A stretch of 64,000 nt of DNA from Spartinivicinus ruber. Its GTDB lineage: Bacteria; Pseudomonadota; Gammaproteobacteria; Pseudomonadales; Zooshikellaceae. This document shows, piece by piece, positions 36,645 to 48,446 of this stretch. Every line of letters begins with the position of its first letter. Position 1 is the stretch's first letter. The position numbers were made by a program, and so were the translations under genes. The stretch lies in the NCBI RefSeq assembly GCF_011009015.1, contig NZ_CP048878.1:5300354-5364353 (forward strand), in the 5' to 3' direction. Below the pieces are notes generated by a model. That model did no database searches. It was not told where the DNA came from and saw nothing but the letters and a program-made list of their open reading frames with translations.

Positions 36645-36953
36645 TTACTTTAAAAAACGACAAATCAAGCTGGCATCCTTGCGAAAATAAGCACTAACAA
36701 TTTCCAACTCATTATGAGACAGGTCAGGTATCTCCACTAGCTCAGAAGGCTTTTGATCAGGTTTATCAACCGCTTGCCACTGCCGCGCATGGTAACCTTG
36801 CAAGGTTTTTTCTAAAGAGTCAATCAGATGATCGTAAGTTGTTTGTTTGGCTTCAGAAGTTCGTTCACTACTTGCGGGCACCACTGGCTGCAACTGTTGT
36901 GGTTCATTATTCGGGTATAAAACTCCGTTATCCCAAACCAAATGTAGTTTCAT
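36645..36953 (-). CDS. Conserved-looking hypothetical protein
   Basis: A 102-residue soluble protein, MKLHLVWDNGVLYPN at the start and a C-terminal part EIPDLSHNELEIVSAYFRKD, with a helical middle (YDHLIDSLEKTLQGYHARQW). No signal peptide, no family recognised. GGGATGG lies shortly before the ATG. It is divergent from leuS, separated by about 280 bases in which I find no gene. Confidence 0.6.
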   Translation of the reverse strand: MKLHLVWDNGVLYPNNEPQQLQPVVPASSERTSEAKQTTYDHLIDSLEKTLQGYHARQWQAVDKPDQKPSELVEIPDLSHNELEIVSAYFRKDASLICRFLK

Positions 36954-37201
36954 TATCCATCCCAGCTCATCATGAGCACTAATTCAACACTACCCTATTT
37001 TTGACTGCGGGGTTACATAAACAAAGCGGTAAAAGTCGTTTTGGTAGTTATCATCAGGGACAACACCCAAACGAGCAGTTGGTTGCTATCACCCTCTCTT
37101 TCACAATTTACTTAATATAAGGTTAGACTATGAATCAACACTACCCGTTATCTTCTGTCTAATGTATCCTACGCTGTTTAGACTTTATCACTATTTGTTA
37201 G

Positions 37202-39838
<2,637 letters not shown>

Positions 39839-39865
39839 GCCGACCTGTTTATTTAGGAGTGAGCT

Positions 39866-40441
39866 ATGCGGATTACCCTGAACAACCTGTTAGGGAAAGC
39901 ATTAATAACAGTGATGGCAGCCACTTTAGTCACAGGCTGTGGCTTTCAACTACGAGGCCTAGTTGAAGTAGCACCTCTACTTTCCACCTTAAAAGTGTCT
40001 ACTCCTGATAATTTCAGTCAGTTTAGCCGTAAGCTCGTTCGTAGCCTGGAGTCGAATAATATTAATATATCTGATCAAGCTCCTTATACCTTGAAAGTCC
40101 TCAAACATGAGCGGGATAGAAAAGTGGCAAGCTTTGCAGGTAATGCTCAAGCTGCAGAATATAGGGTAAGGCTGTCTAGTCAGTATCAACTGGAAAACCG
40201 TAATGGACTGGTTATTATTGGGCCATTTAAAGCCAATTCTGAGCGGGTGTTTTTACATGAGCCTAATAATGCTGCAGCCTCAGCCAGTGAAGAGAGACTT
40301 ATTACAGAAGAGTTGGATAAAGATATTATTCGCCAAATTCAACAACGTTTAGCAGCACTTAGTAACGCTGATATCGAAAATGCCGAGGCAGAAGCTGAAG
40401 CTAAAAAATTGGCTGAAGAACAAAAAAAACAACCCTCATAA
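39866..40441 (+). CDS. lptE: LPS-assembly lipoprotein LptE
   Basis: A 191-residue outer-membrane lipoprotein that plugs LptD and helps insert lipopolysaccharide in the outer leaflet. The lipobox LVTGC places the acylated cysteine at C25, followed by GFQLRG, the family signature. The C-terminal 20 residues are rich in Ala, Glu and Lys. TTAGGAG lies before the start. The leuS-lptE-holA order is standard. Confidence 0.94.
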   Translation: MRITLNNLLGKALITVMAATLVTGCGFQLRGLVEVAPLLSTLKVSTPDNFSQFSRKLVRSLESNNINISDQAPYTLKVLKHERDRKVASFAGNAQAAEYRVRLSSQYQLENRNGLVIIGPFKANSERVFLHEPNNAAASASEERLITEELDKDIIRQIQQRLAALSNADIENAEAEAEAKKLAEEQKKQPS

Positions 40442-40486
40442 ACTAACTTTTTTGGCCTGATTAATTATCAGGCCTGCAGTCCTGCA

Positions 40487-41494
40487 ATGAAAATTCATAT
40501 TGATCAATTACCCTCTCACTTAACACCTCTCAAACTCATATACCTGATTGCCAGCGATGAGCCATTACAGCAAATTGAAGCAATTGATCAAATTCGTGCT
40601 GCCGCCCGCCACCAGGGCTTTACTGAAAGAGAATTATTCCATGCAGAAGCAGGATTTGACTGGGATTTATTATTAGAGTCAGCCAATGCACTTTCATTAT
40701 TTACTGACAAAAGATTATTAGAATTAAGAATCCCTAATGGTAAACCTGGGGAAAAAGGTAATAAAGCACTTGAAGCCTACTGCCAAAACCCTTCGCCCGA
40801 TAATATCCTGCTAATTATTACTCCCAAGTTAGATAGCGCAATGCAAAGGAGTAAATGGTTTAAAAAAGTCGATCAATTAGGTATTTTTTTACCTATCTGG
40901 CCAGTCGAACCCAGCCGTTTACCCAACTGGCTTCGCCAGCGATTTCAACAAGCAGGATTGTCAGCCACACCAGAAGCCATTGAACTGCTAACAGATCGAA
41001 TTGAAGGGAATTTGCTAGCAGCAACTCAAGAAATAGAAAAGCTGAAACTACTGGCTATAGACGGAAAAGTATCAGCTGAATATATTACTGACGCTGTATC
41101 AGATAGTGCTCGCTATGACATCTTTGGTTTAGTCGATGCCACTCTACAAGGCGATATTAAACACTGCTTACGAATTATTTCAGGACTAAAAGCAGAAGCA
41201 ACGGAACCAACTTTGGTGTTATGGTCACTTACACGAGAAATACGCAACTTGTCTGAGTTTTCTTACTTAGCTCACCAAGGCAAGCCGATTGACCAGGTTT
41301 GCAAACAGTTAAAAATCTGGCCAAAACGCAAACCATTAGTTCAGCAAGCAGCGCGACGCCACCGTGAAAAAAGCTTTCGTCTAATGCTACAGCATGCTGC
41401 AGCTATTGATAACGCAATTAAAGGATTAACCAAAGAAAATGTCTGGGATGAATTAACTCGACTAGCTTTAAGTCTGGCTGGCACTCAAATATAA
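40487..41494 (+). CDS. holA: DNA polymerase III delta subunit
   Basis: A 335-residue clamp-loader subunit that opens the beta sliding clamp. IYLIASDEPLQQIEAIDQIR at the N-terminus and EGNLLAATQEIEKLKLL in the middle are typical; the C-terminal helical collar domain ends with KENVWDELTRLALSLAG. In E. coli nadD follows directly; here a terminator follows and the next gene converges. Confidence 0.94.
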   Translation: MKIHIDQLPSHLTPLKLIYLIASDEPLQQIEAIDQIRAAARHQGFTERELFHAEAGFDWDLLLESANALSLFTDKRLLELRIPNGKPGEKGNKALEAYCQNPSPDNILLIITPKLDSAMQRSKWFKKVDQLGIFLPIWPVEPSRLPNWLRQRFQQAGLSATPEAIELLTDRIEGNLLAATQEIEKLKLLAIDGKVSAEYITDAVSDSARYDIFGLVDATLQGDIKHCLRIISGLKAEATEPTLVLWSLTREIRNLSEFSYLAHQGKPIDQVCKQLKIWPKRKPLVQQAARRHREKSFRLMLQHAAAIDNAIKGLTKENVWDELTRLALSLAGTQI

Positions 41495-41515
41495 AAAGAC
41501 CACAAAGCAAAAAAT

Positions 41516-41553
41516 AAAAAGCCCTCTCAATGAAATATTTTCGAGGGCTTCTT
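41516..41553. terminator. Bidirectional terminator between holA and lipA
   Basis: AAAAAGCCCTC, 16-base loop, GAGGGCTTCTT. Read on the minus strand it ends in a long T-rich run, so it is strongest for lipA. Confidence 0.8.
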
Positions 41554-41585
41554 ATAATTTAAAATGTTCTATCAGGGTGCGCCCT

Positions 41586-42578
41586 TTAGAGAATCATATC
41601 TTCTTTCGCTTGCTGATCAGCATGGTAAGAAGAACGAACTAAAGCACCACTAGCCACTTTGTTAAAACCTAACGATTTAGCAATAGCTGCTAATTCAGCA
41701 AACTCATCAGGGTGAACAAAACGATCAACAGGTAAGTGGTGGCGGCTAGGCTGTAAATACTGGCCTAATGTGATCATATTAATATTATGCTCACGCATAT
41801 CATGCATCACCTGAATCACTTCTTCCTTGGTTTCACCCAAGCCCAGCATCAGACCAGACTTGGTTGGCACATGAGGAGCACGCTCTTTATAACGCTTTAA
41901 TAAATCCAATGACCACTGATAATCAGAGCCTGGGCGAATTTTTCGATAAAGACTAGGTACTGACTCAAGGTTGTGGTTAAACACGTCAGGTGGTGTTTCA
42001 CCTAAAATATCTAATGCCACATCCATTCTGCCACGGAAGTCAGGTACTAATATTTCAATTTCCAGATTCGGGCTTCTTTCTCGAGACTCACGGATACAGT
42101 CAGCAAAGTGCTGAGCACCACCATCTCTTAAGTCATCCCTGTCTACCGAAGTGATAACCACATATTTCAATCCTAAATCAGCAATAGCTGTGGCAAGGTG
42201 GGCTGGTTCATTCTCATCTAACTTATTGGGCCGTCCATGGGCAACATCACAAAAAGGACAACGGCGGGTGCAAATATCCCCCATAATCATAAAGGTTGCT
42301 GTGCCTCCACCAAAACACTCACCCAGGTTAGGGCAAGAAGCTTCCTCACATACTGTATGCAGTTTGTGTTTCCGAAGTAGCTTTTTGATACGGTCTACTT
42401 CTGGTGAAATTGGTATTCTTACCCGCAACCAATCGGGTTTACGAGGCATGTTTTCTTTTTCAGTTGGGATAACTTTTACTGGTATACGGGCAACTTTTTC
42501 AGCGCCACGTAACTTCACCCCACGCTCAACACGTACTGGCTTTTTCTTAGCAGGAGGCATTGGTTGCATGTCTGTCAT
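41586..42578 (-). CDS. lipA: Lipoyl synthase
   Basis: A 330-residue radical-SAM enzyme that inserts two sulphurs into octanoyl groups to give lipoate on 2-oxoacid dehydrogenases and the glycine cleavage system. Auxiliary cluster cysteines C77, C82 and C88 ([12 protein letters not shown]) and radical-SAM cysteines C103, C107, C110 (CTRRCPFC) are present. The first 40 residues are a basic, proline-rich extension. It starts three bases after the lipB stop. Confidence 0.96.
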   Translation of the reverse strand: MTDMQPMPPAKKKPVRVERGVKLRGAEKVARIPVKVIPTEKENMPRKPDWLRVRIPISPEVDRIKKLLRKHKLHTVCEEASCPNLGECFGGGTATFMIMGDICTRRCPFCDVAHGRPNKLDENEPAHLATAIADLGLKYVVITSVDRDDLRDGGAQHFADCIRESRERSPNLEIEILVPDFRGRMDVALDILGETPPDVFNHNLESVPSLYRKIRPGSDYQWSLDLLKRYKERAPHVPTKSGLMLGLGETKEEVIQVMHDMREHNINMITLGQYLQPSRHHLPVDRFVHPDEFAELAAIAKSLGFNKVASGALVRSSYHADQQAKEDMIL

Positions 42579-42581
42579 TTG

Positions 42582-43265
42582 CTAATCCCAATCTGTTTTA
42601 GTTTCAGTAATGTTCTCTAAAGTCACTACTCTTGAATACCCCAGTCGCTGTTGCAAGCTTTGCTCAATCACTGCTTTTACCTCTTGTAGGCTAAGCCCTG
42701 GGCTGCTTAACAACCCAGCCATGTCAACCATTGCCATTCCCGCATAGCCGCATGGATTAATACGAGTAAATGGCTCTAAATCCATATTCACGTTTAAAGC
42801 AAAGCCATGATAAGAGCAGCCTCGCCTGACCCTCAGGCCTAGTGAGGCTATTTTCGCTCCACTCACATAAACCCCTGGAGCATCAGGCTTAGCAGCAGCA
42901 TTAAGGCCAAACTGAGCTAGTGTAGTAATTAAGGTTTGCTCAATTAGCGTAACCAACTCTCTAACACCACAAGCTAGTCGCTTCAGATCCAGCATCAGAT
43001 AGCCTATTAACTGACCTGGTCCATGATAAGTTACCTGCCCACCACGATCTGCCTGAACAACAGGGATGTCCCCTGGCACTAATACATGTTCAGTTTTACC
43101 AGCTTGTCCTTGAGTAAATACAGGGTCATGCTCTAACAACCAAACTTCGTCATCAGTATCAGCTTTCCTTTCCTCAGTAAACTGCTTCATCAATTGAAGC
43201 ATTTCAAGATAAGGCTGTTGATTAAGGTTACGAATAATTAGTGGCTGATTGACTGGTGTTTTCAT
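42582..43265 (-). CDS. lipB: Octanoyl-ACP:protein transferase
   Basis: A 227-residue enzyme that moves octanoate from acyl carrier protein to target lysines, giving the substrate of LipA. The catalytic pair is C172 (INPCGYAGM) and K138 ([10 protein letters not shown]); [15 protein letters not shown] at 75-89 is the family signature. It is 13 bases from the ybeD homologue and 3 from lipA. Confidence 0.96.
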   Translation of the reverse strand: MKTPVNQPLIIRNLNQQPYLEMLQLMKQFTEERKADTDDEVWLLEHDPVFTQGQAGKTEHVLVPGDIPVVQADRGGQVTYHGPGQLIGYLMLDLKRLACGVRELVTLIEQTLITTLAQFGLNAAAKPDAPGVYVSGAKIASLGLRVRRGCSYHGFALNVNMDLEPFTRINPCGYAGMAMVDMAGLLSSPGLSLQEVKAVIEQSLQQRLGYSRVVTLENITETKTDWD

Positions 43266-43278
43266 GTATTACCCAAGT

Positions 43279-43572
43279 TTATAGCACCATCGCTACACGA
43301 CCACTGGCTTTTAGCTCTTCAAAAATAGCCTTTAATTGCACTTCACCAGTGGCTGTAATAGTAACGTTCACAGCTTGATATTTACCATTACGGCTATCGC
43401 GAATTGTCGCTTCACCATTAAAACTGGGATCATGCTTTTTCATAACTTCAATAACAAACTGCTCAAAGTCAGCAGCCGCAAAGCCCATCACTTTTATCGG
43501 ATAATCACAAGGAAATTCTATTTTAGGTGGTGTCTGACTTTTATCTTGTCCAGTCATATAGTCAACCAGCAT
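43279..43572 (-). CDS. ybeD: YbeD family protein (DUF493)
   Basis: A 97-residue protein of the YbeD family, a small ferredoxin-like fold of ACT type suggested to be regulatory: IEFPCDYPIKVMG, then SRNGKYQAVNVTITATG. In most gammaproteobacteria it lies between dacA and lipB as here. An ATG five codons in is an alternative start; AGAGAG is closer to the first. Its molecular role remains uncertain. Confidence 0.9.
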   Translation of the reverse strand: MLVDYMTGQDKSQTPPKIEFPCDYPIKVMGFAAADFEQFVIEVMKKHDPSFNGEATIRDSRNGKYQAVNVTITATGEVQLKAIFEELKASGRVAMVL

Positions 43573-43603
43573 TACTCTCTAAAGCTATTTAGTTAGTTTG
43601 CCT

Positions 43604-43632
43604 ATTATACACCCGTCTAAGCTAGCCAAGAA
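43604..43632 (-). promoter_or_regulatory. Candidate promoter for ybeD-lipB-lipA
   Basis: On the minus strand TTCTTG, 17-base spacer, perfect TATAAT, with transcription starting about 25 bases before ybeD. The -35 is weak. Confidence 0.5.
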
Positions 43633-43796
43633 ATCTTATCAGCTTCACGATTTGTTAGCGTTTGCTGCCAAGGTCTTTTGTTTACAATAATAAACTAAGT
43701 TTCCTATTGTAAATTTTTCTGCTTAAAGTACAAGCACTCATGATAAACTAAAGCAGCAAGCGAGCTTGAAAAGTTTAAACTGGCTACCATACGAAA

Positions 43797-43819
43797 CAGG
43801 CCCTCTAAAAGAGGGCCTG
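43797..43819 (-). terminator. Terminator after dacA
   Basis: CAGGCCCTC, 5-base loop, GAGGGCCTG followed on the minus strand by a short T run. Strong 9-bp GC-rich stem 29 bases beyond the dacA stop. Confidence 0.7.
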
Positions 43820-43847
43820 CTTTATTAAAGAACGAGCTATTTAAGTA

Positions 43848-45038
43848 TTATTCAGTAAACAGCCTATAAAAGAATAAGCGCAACTGATCCCACAACTTTT
43901 TGAAGAAGCCTGCTTCTGCCACTGACTCTAGAGCCACTAAAGGTACTTCTCTAATCAACTGATCGTTCAGTGATACTTTTACAGCCCCTAATGACTGCCC
44001 CTGCTCAAGTGGTGCTTCAATGACAGAGTTGACCTCCATTTCAGCTTTCAGTGCTTTTGACTCACCTCTTGGAATGGTCACTAGCAAGTCTTCTGCAACA
44101 CCAACTGAAACCCGGTTCGCGTCACCTTTCCAAACAGATACTTGTTCTAATGAAGCACCTGCTGATTTAACCTTAACATTCTCAAAAAAGCGAAAACCAT
44201 AAGTAAGCAATTTTTGGCTCTCTGCCGCACGAGCTTTTGAACTATTAGTACCCATCACAACCGAAATAAGTCGTTGGCCTTCTTTTTTAGCAGAAGTAAC
44301 AAGGCAATAGCCAGCCTCTTTGGTATAACCTGTTTTTAAACCATCAACAGAAGAGTCTCTCCACAACAAAGCATTTCGATTGGCCTGACGTTTTAATGGT
44401 TTGCCAGTACGCTTATCAACGCCATACTGAAAATATTTTTCAGAATAAACTCCATAGCGTTCCGGGTAATCATAAACAATAGCTTTTGCTAGCTTGGCAA
44501 GGTCTCTAGCTGTTGTATAGTGGTTCTCGGCTGGCCAACCCGTAGCATTCATAAAGTGAGTATTTGTCATCCCCAGCTTGGTTGCAGTAGCATTCATGAC
44601 ATCTGCAAATGACTCCTCACTCCCTGCTATATGCTCAGCCATTGCAACACTGGCATCGTTACCCGATACAATAATAATACCTTTTAGGAGGTTCTCAATG
44701 GTAACTTCTTCACCCACCTCAATGAACATCAGTGAGCCTTTCATTTGCCAGGCTTTCTCACTCACCGTGACAGTTTCACCGAGCTGTAAGTTGCCTGAAG
44801 CAATTTCAGCCTCCGCAATATAGGCTGTCATCATTTTAGTTAAACTGGCAGGCGGCAGCTTTTCGTCAGCATTTTCCTCAACTAGGACTTTGCCAGTATC
44901 TGCATCAATTAACAGGTAGCTTTTGGCGGCTAATTTAGGTGGCGAAGGAATAACAGCCAATGCCTGATTAGCAACCAGCAAGCTAATAAGTAAAACAAAA
45001 GAAGTAAATTGTGCTGAAAAAATTTTGAAGTATTTCAT
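43848..45038 (-). CDS. dacA: D-alanyl-D-alanine carboxypeptidase (PBP5/6 type)
   Basis: A 396-residue periplasmic enzyme trimming the terminal D-Ala of peptidoglycan stem peptides. Signal peptide ends at ALA (about residue 28). Active-site motifs: SLTK at S65-K68, SGN at 125-127 and KTG at 235-237. A C-terminal beta domain and an amphipathic helix (FFKKLWDQLRLFFYRLF) anchor it to the inner membrane. It lies between rlpA and ybeD as in relatives. Confidence 0.95.
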   Translation of the reverse strand: MKYFKIFSAQFTSFVLLISLLVANQALAVIPSPPKLAAKSYLLIDADTGKVLVEENADEKLPPASLTKMMTAYIAEAEIASGNLQLGETVTVSEKAWQMKGSLMFIEVGEEVTIENLLKGIIIVSGNDASVAMAEHIAGSEESFADVMNATATKLGMTNTHFMNATGWPAENHYTTARDLAKLAKAIVYDYPERYGVYSEKYFQYGVDKRTGKPLKRQANRNALLWRDSSVDGLKTGYTKEAGYCLVTSAKKEGQRLISVVMGTNSSKARAAESQKLLTYGFRFFENVKVKSAGASLEQVSVWKGDANRVSVGVAEDLLVTIPRGESKALKAEMEVNSVIEAPLEQGQSLGAVKVSLNDQLIREVPLVALESVAEAGFFKKLWDQLRLFFYRLFTE

Positions 45039-45196
45039 AATAAGCGAAAATCAAGCTCGCTGACTTAATGTCCCCAGTAAAAAACCATTTAGGCCCGTTA
45101 ACAAAAAATAATTACTACTGTAATCTTAATTAGAAAATATGGCGAATGTCTGCTTTCTCATAATATCGTCCTTAGTGATAGCATACAAATTAAAAT

Positions 45197-46024
45197 CTAT
45201 TCGAGCACTACATGGGGTTTTCCCAAGTTAGCATTAGCAACGATCAGCCTTAATCGCTCAAGTTGATCACCATCTGCAATAGGGCCAATTCGCACTTTAT
45301 GCAAAGGGTTGGTAGCAGATGGGGCATATAGCACCGTCACCGGCAATTTAGTCAAAGCTTGTAACCGCAGTTTCAACTCTTGTGCTGATTCTAACTTACT
45401 AAAAGCGGCCACTTGCAAGTACATTCGTTTATTTTTATCAAAGTCACTTAACAACTTTTCTGTTGGTGCTGTGTGAGTGGTTTTTTTCGCCTGATATTGT
45501 GGCGGTACAATACCCTCAACTTTTACCTTGGCAGTACCATTAGCCTGATAACCCAGTTTTTTGGCTGCAGCATAAGAAAGGTCAATTAAGCGATCCTTAA
45601 CAAATGGCCCTCGATCATTCACTCTTACGACAACTGACTTACCATTTTTCAGGTTAGTCACTTTCGCATAAGAAGGCAGTGGCAAAGTACGATGGGCAGC
45701 AGACATACCATACATATTGTATGTTTCACCTAAGGCGGTTTTTTTACCATGAAATTTTGTGCCATACCAAGATGCAACACCTTTAGCACTATAACCTGTA
45801 GCAGATTTTAAAGGCTGATAAGTAACGCCAAGTACTTTGTATGGGCGACTCTTGGTTTTTCCATTATGAGGACGAGGGACTGCATCAGGCACCATCGCAG
45901 CATCAAATTCGCCTTTAGGAGCCCCATCTTTTTCAATAGAAGGATTAAAGGTACAGCCTGCCAGCCATAACACAAAAATACTCAATATCGAAAAAAACCA
46001 AGAGTTTTTTTTCAAATTAAACAT
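45197..46024 (-). CDS. rlpA: Rare lipoprotein A, septal lytic transglycosylase
   Basis: A 275-residue outer-membrane lipoprotein that cleaves stem-less glycan strands. Lipobox LAGC gives C24. The double-psi barrel runs from about 78 to 165 (KGVASWYGTKFHGKKTALGE, RVNDRGPF with the catalytic aspartate) and a C-terminal SPOR domain (about 200-275) binds denuded glycan at the septum. It lies between mltB and dacA. Confidence 0.94.
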   Translation of the reverse strand: MFNLKKNSWFFSILSIFVLWLAGCTFNPSIEKDGAPKGEFDAAMVPDAVPRPHNGKTKSRPYKVLGVTYQPLKSATGYSAKGVASWYGTKFHGKKTALGETYNMYGMSAAHRTLPLPSYAKVTNLKNGKSVVVRVNDRGPFVKDRLIDLSYAAAKKLGYQANGTAKVKVEGIVPPQYQAKKTTHTAPTEKLLSDFDKNKRMYLQVAAFSKLESAQELKLRLQALTKLPVTVLYAPSATNPLHKVRIGPIADGDQLERLRLIVANANLGKPHVVLE

Positions 46025-46085
46025 GCCGCCATTTACCTTACTTAGAGTCAGCTACCAATAAAACACTAATGGTAATAAGTATAAC

Positions 46086-47108
46086 TCACCCTTTAGAGTT
46101 TGACTGATTTAACGCTAATCGCTTAGTTTTAATTGCCTGCCCTAATTGGTAAACAGCCATTGCATAGAGTGTGCTGTGATTATAACGAGTGATAACGTAG
46201 AAGTTTGGCAATGTTACCCAATGCTCAACCCCTTGTTTTCCCGTTAACTCTATTGCTCTTGCTTTTGTATTATTCACAACAGGTGCAGAAAACTCCCATC
46301 CCAGAGACTTAATCTGACTTATTGTTTTTTGCGGTTCTAATTTTTGTTGTAACGCTTGTCGATAATCTTTCCCCGACACTTTTGCCGTAGCTAATACAGG
46401 CTTACCTGTCTGCCAACCATGAGACTTAAAGTAATTAGCAACACTACCAATTGCGTCAGTCGAGTTATTCCAAATATCTACTTTGTTATCATTGTTAAAG
46501 TCAATGGCAAACCTTCTGAAGCTACTGGGAATAAACTGCGGATAACCCATTGCCCCAGCATAAGAGCCTTTGAGTGCTAAAGGATCAATATTTTGTTCTC
46601 TACTCATGAGCAAAAAGCTAATAAGCTCATTACGAAAAAAGGGGCCACGCTTAGGGTGTTCAAATCCTAGTGTTGATAAGGCATCCATAACCCGAAAGCG
46701 GCCTGATTGCCTTCCATAAAAAGTTTCTACGCCAATAATAGCAACAATAATCTCAGCAGGAATACCGTATTCTTTCTCTGCTCTTGTTAGCGCTTGCAGG
46801 TTTTGTTGCCAAAAATCTACACCACTTTTAATTCGCTTATTGGTTAAAAAAATCTCTCGATACTCGCCCCAGGTTTTGGTTTTTTCTGCAGGCCTACTCA
46901 TGGCATCAAGTATCGACTGTTTTCTCTCTACTTTGGTAAATAAAGCTGCCAGGGCTTTTCTATCAAACTGGTGTTTTGCTTCCATTTCGGCAACGAAGTG
47001 TTCAACCACTTGCTTATCAAAAGTGGTTGACATTGCAGGCTTAACCGTAAACCCCAATGATAATAGAGGTAGCGTAACTACCAGTGTTGCTTTTTTTAAC
47101 AAAACCAT
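46086..47108 (-). CDS. mltB: Lytic murein transglycosylase B
   Basis: A 340-residue periplasmic enzyme that cuts peptidoglycan glycan strands with formation of anhydromuramic ends. Catalytic glutamate E128 lies in AIIGVETFYGR; GAMGYPQFIPSSFRRFA and DFNNDNKVDIWN follow. The frame extends 17 codons upstream, but the ATG at 47108, with AAGTGG before it, begins a normal signal peptide (cut near AMS). No lipobox cysteine is seen, so it is probably soluble or membrane-anchored rather than a lipoprotein. Confidence 0.92.
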   Translation of the reverse strand: MVLLKKATLVVTLPLLSLGFTVKPAMSTTFDKQVVEHFVAEMEAKHQFDRKALAALFTKVERKQSILDAMSRPAEKTKTWGEYREIFLTNKRIKSGVDFWQQNLQALTRAEKEYGIPAEIIVAIIGVETFYGRQSGRFRVMDALSTLGFEHPKRGPFFRNELISFLLMSREQNIDPLALKGSYAGAMGYPQFIPSSFRRFAIDFNNDNKVDIWNNSTDAIGSVANYFKSHGWQTGKPVLATAKVSGKDYRQALQQKLEPQKTISQIKSLGWEFSAPVVNNTKARAIELTGKQGVEHWVTLPNFYVITRYNHSTLYAMAVYQLGQAIKTKRLALNQSNSKG

Positions 47109-47288
47109 ACCACTTAACTCAATTGAAAATACTTTCCTATATGACAACGGAAATAACAAAAAGCTCGGCTGTCTTATTTTTAAACAACAATTCTCACTTT
47201 TTATGCTGCCAATGTAAATAGCATAAGCCAGTATATGAATTGTCTTCTAGTTTAGAGGACGCGATACATTATTGTTATATTTTGTGCA

Positions 47289-48446
47289 TTATGTTGTTCG
47301 GCCTAATAGTGTTCGATGTGTATGAATCGACATTAAAATACCAAACCCAGCCATCAGCGTAACTATTGAAGTCCCCCCCCGACTTACTAAAGGTAATGGT
47401 ACACCGACCACGGGTAATAATCCGCTAACCATCCCAATATTTACGAAAATATATACAAAAAAAGTGAGAGTTATACTGCCAGCAAGCAACTTACCAAACA
47501 AGGTTTGTGCTTTAGCAGAAACAATAAGACCACGCGCAATAATAACTGCATAAATAGCCAACAGAAGCAGTACACCAATAAGCCCAAACTCTTCTGCTAA
47601 TACTGCAATAATGAAGTCTGTATGGCTTTCAGGCAAGAAATCCAAGTGCGATTGAGTCCCAAGCAACCAACCCTTGCCATTTATTCCACCTGAACCTATC
47701 GCTACTTTTGACTGAATAATATTCCAGCCTGCTCCCCACGGATCACTTTCAGGGTTTAGAAATGTCAGGACACGCTGCTTTTGATAAGAACGCATCACGT
47801 AGTGCCACATGACATAAGCAGCTGGAATTGCGAGTAGAACAGCACCAAAAATAAAGCGCCAGCGTAACCCTGCCAGTAATAACACAAAAAAACCAGCGGC
47901 AGCCACTAACAATGAGGTACCTAGATCAGGCTGTTTAGCTATTAAACCAACAGGGATAGCTACTAGTAAAAGAGTCCCAATAATGGCTTTGAAAGGAGGG
48001 GGTACTGCTTGTTTGGCTAAAAACCAGGCAACCACTACAGGCATTACTAACTTCATAATTTCTGAAGGCTGGAATCTCACACTAGCCATGCCAGGCACAG
48101 TAATCCAGCGCTGTGCACCTTTAGCTCCAGTACCAAATAGCAATACAGCGACAAGCAATCCTAACCCAATAAGGTATACCCAAGGGGCCCAACGACAAAA
48201 AATTCGAGGAGGTATTTGAGCAAATAAAGCCATCACAACAAAGCCAATGGCCAGATAAATCGATTGCCTGGTCATAATAGAGTCACTTTGACCACTGGCA
48301 CTAAATAAAATAAATAAACCACCAGCCGTTAGTAACAACAAAGCCCCGAGTAAAATAGGGTCAATATGCAGCTTAAACCAAAAGCCTGGCGGTTTACTTA
48401 GTTGCCCTTGGGTAACTGACAACTGTCTTACATACTCTGGACTCAT
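47289..48446 (-). CDS. rodA: Peptidoglycan glycosyltransferase RodA
   Basis: A 385-residue SEDS polymerase with ten predicted helices that builds glycan strands during cell elongation together with PBP2. The family stretch LPLVSRGGTS lies near the C-terminus and LPESHTDFIIAVLAEEFG (about 265-282) contains the active-site aspartate region. Its ATG overlaps the mrdA stop by four bases, so the two are translationally coupled. Confidence 0.95.
   Translation of the reverse strand: MSPEYVRQLSVTQGQLSKPPGFWFKLHIDPILLGALLLLTAGGLFILFSASGQSDSIMTRQSIYLAIGFVVMALFAQIPPRIFCRWAPWVYLIGLGLLVAVLLFGTGAKGAQRWITVPGMASVRFQPSEIMKLVMPVVVAWFLAKQAVPPPFKAIIGTLLLVAIPVGLIAKQPDLGTSLLVAAAGFFVLLLAGLRWRFIFGAVLLAIPAAYVMWHYVMRSYQKQRVLTFLNPESDPWGAGWNIIQSKVAIGSGGINGKGWLLGTQSHLDFLPESHTDFIIAVLAEEFGLIGVLLLLAIYAVIIARGLIVSAKAQTLFGKLLAGSITLTFFVYIFVNIGMVSGLLPVVGVPLPLVSRGGTSIVTLMAGFGILMSIHTHRTLLGRTT

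Noticed and set aside
43620-43796. Additional gene between ybeD and dacA
   Set aside because: No frame with a start and ribosome site; region explained by the ybeD promoter and the dacA terminator.
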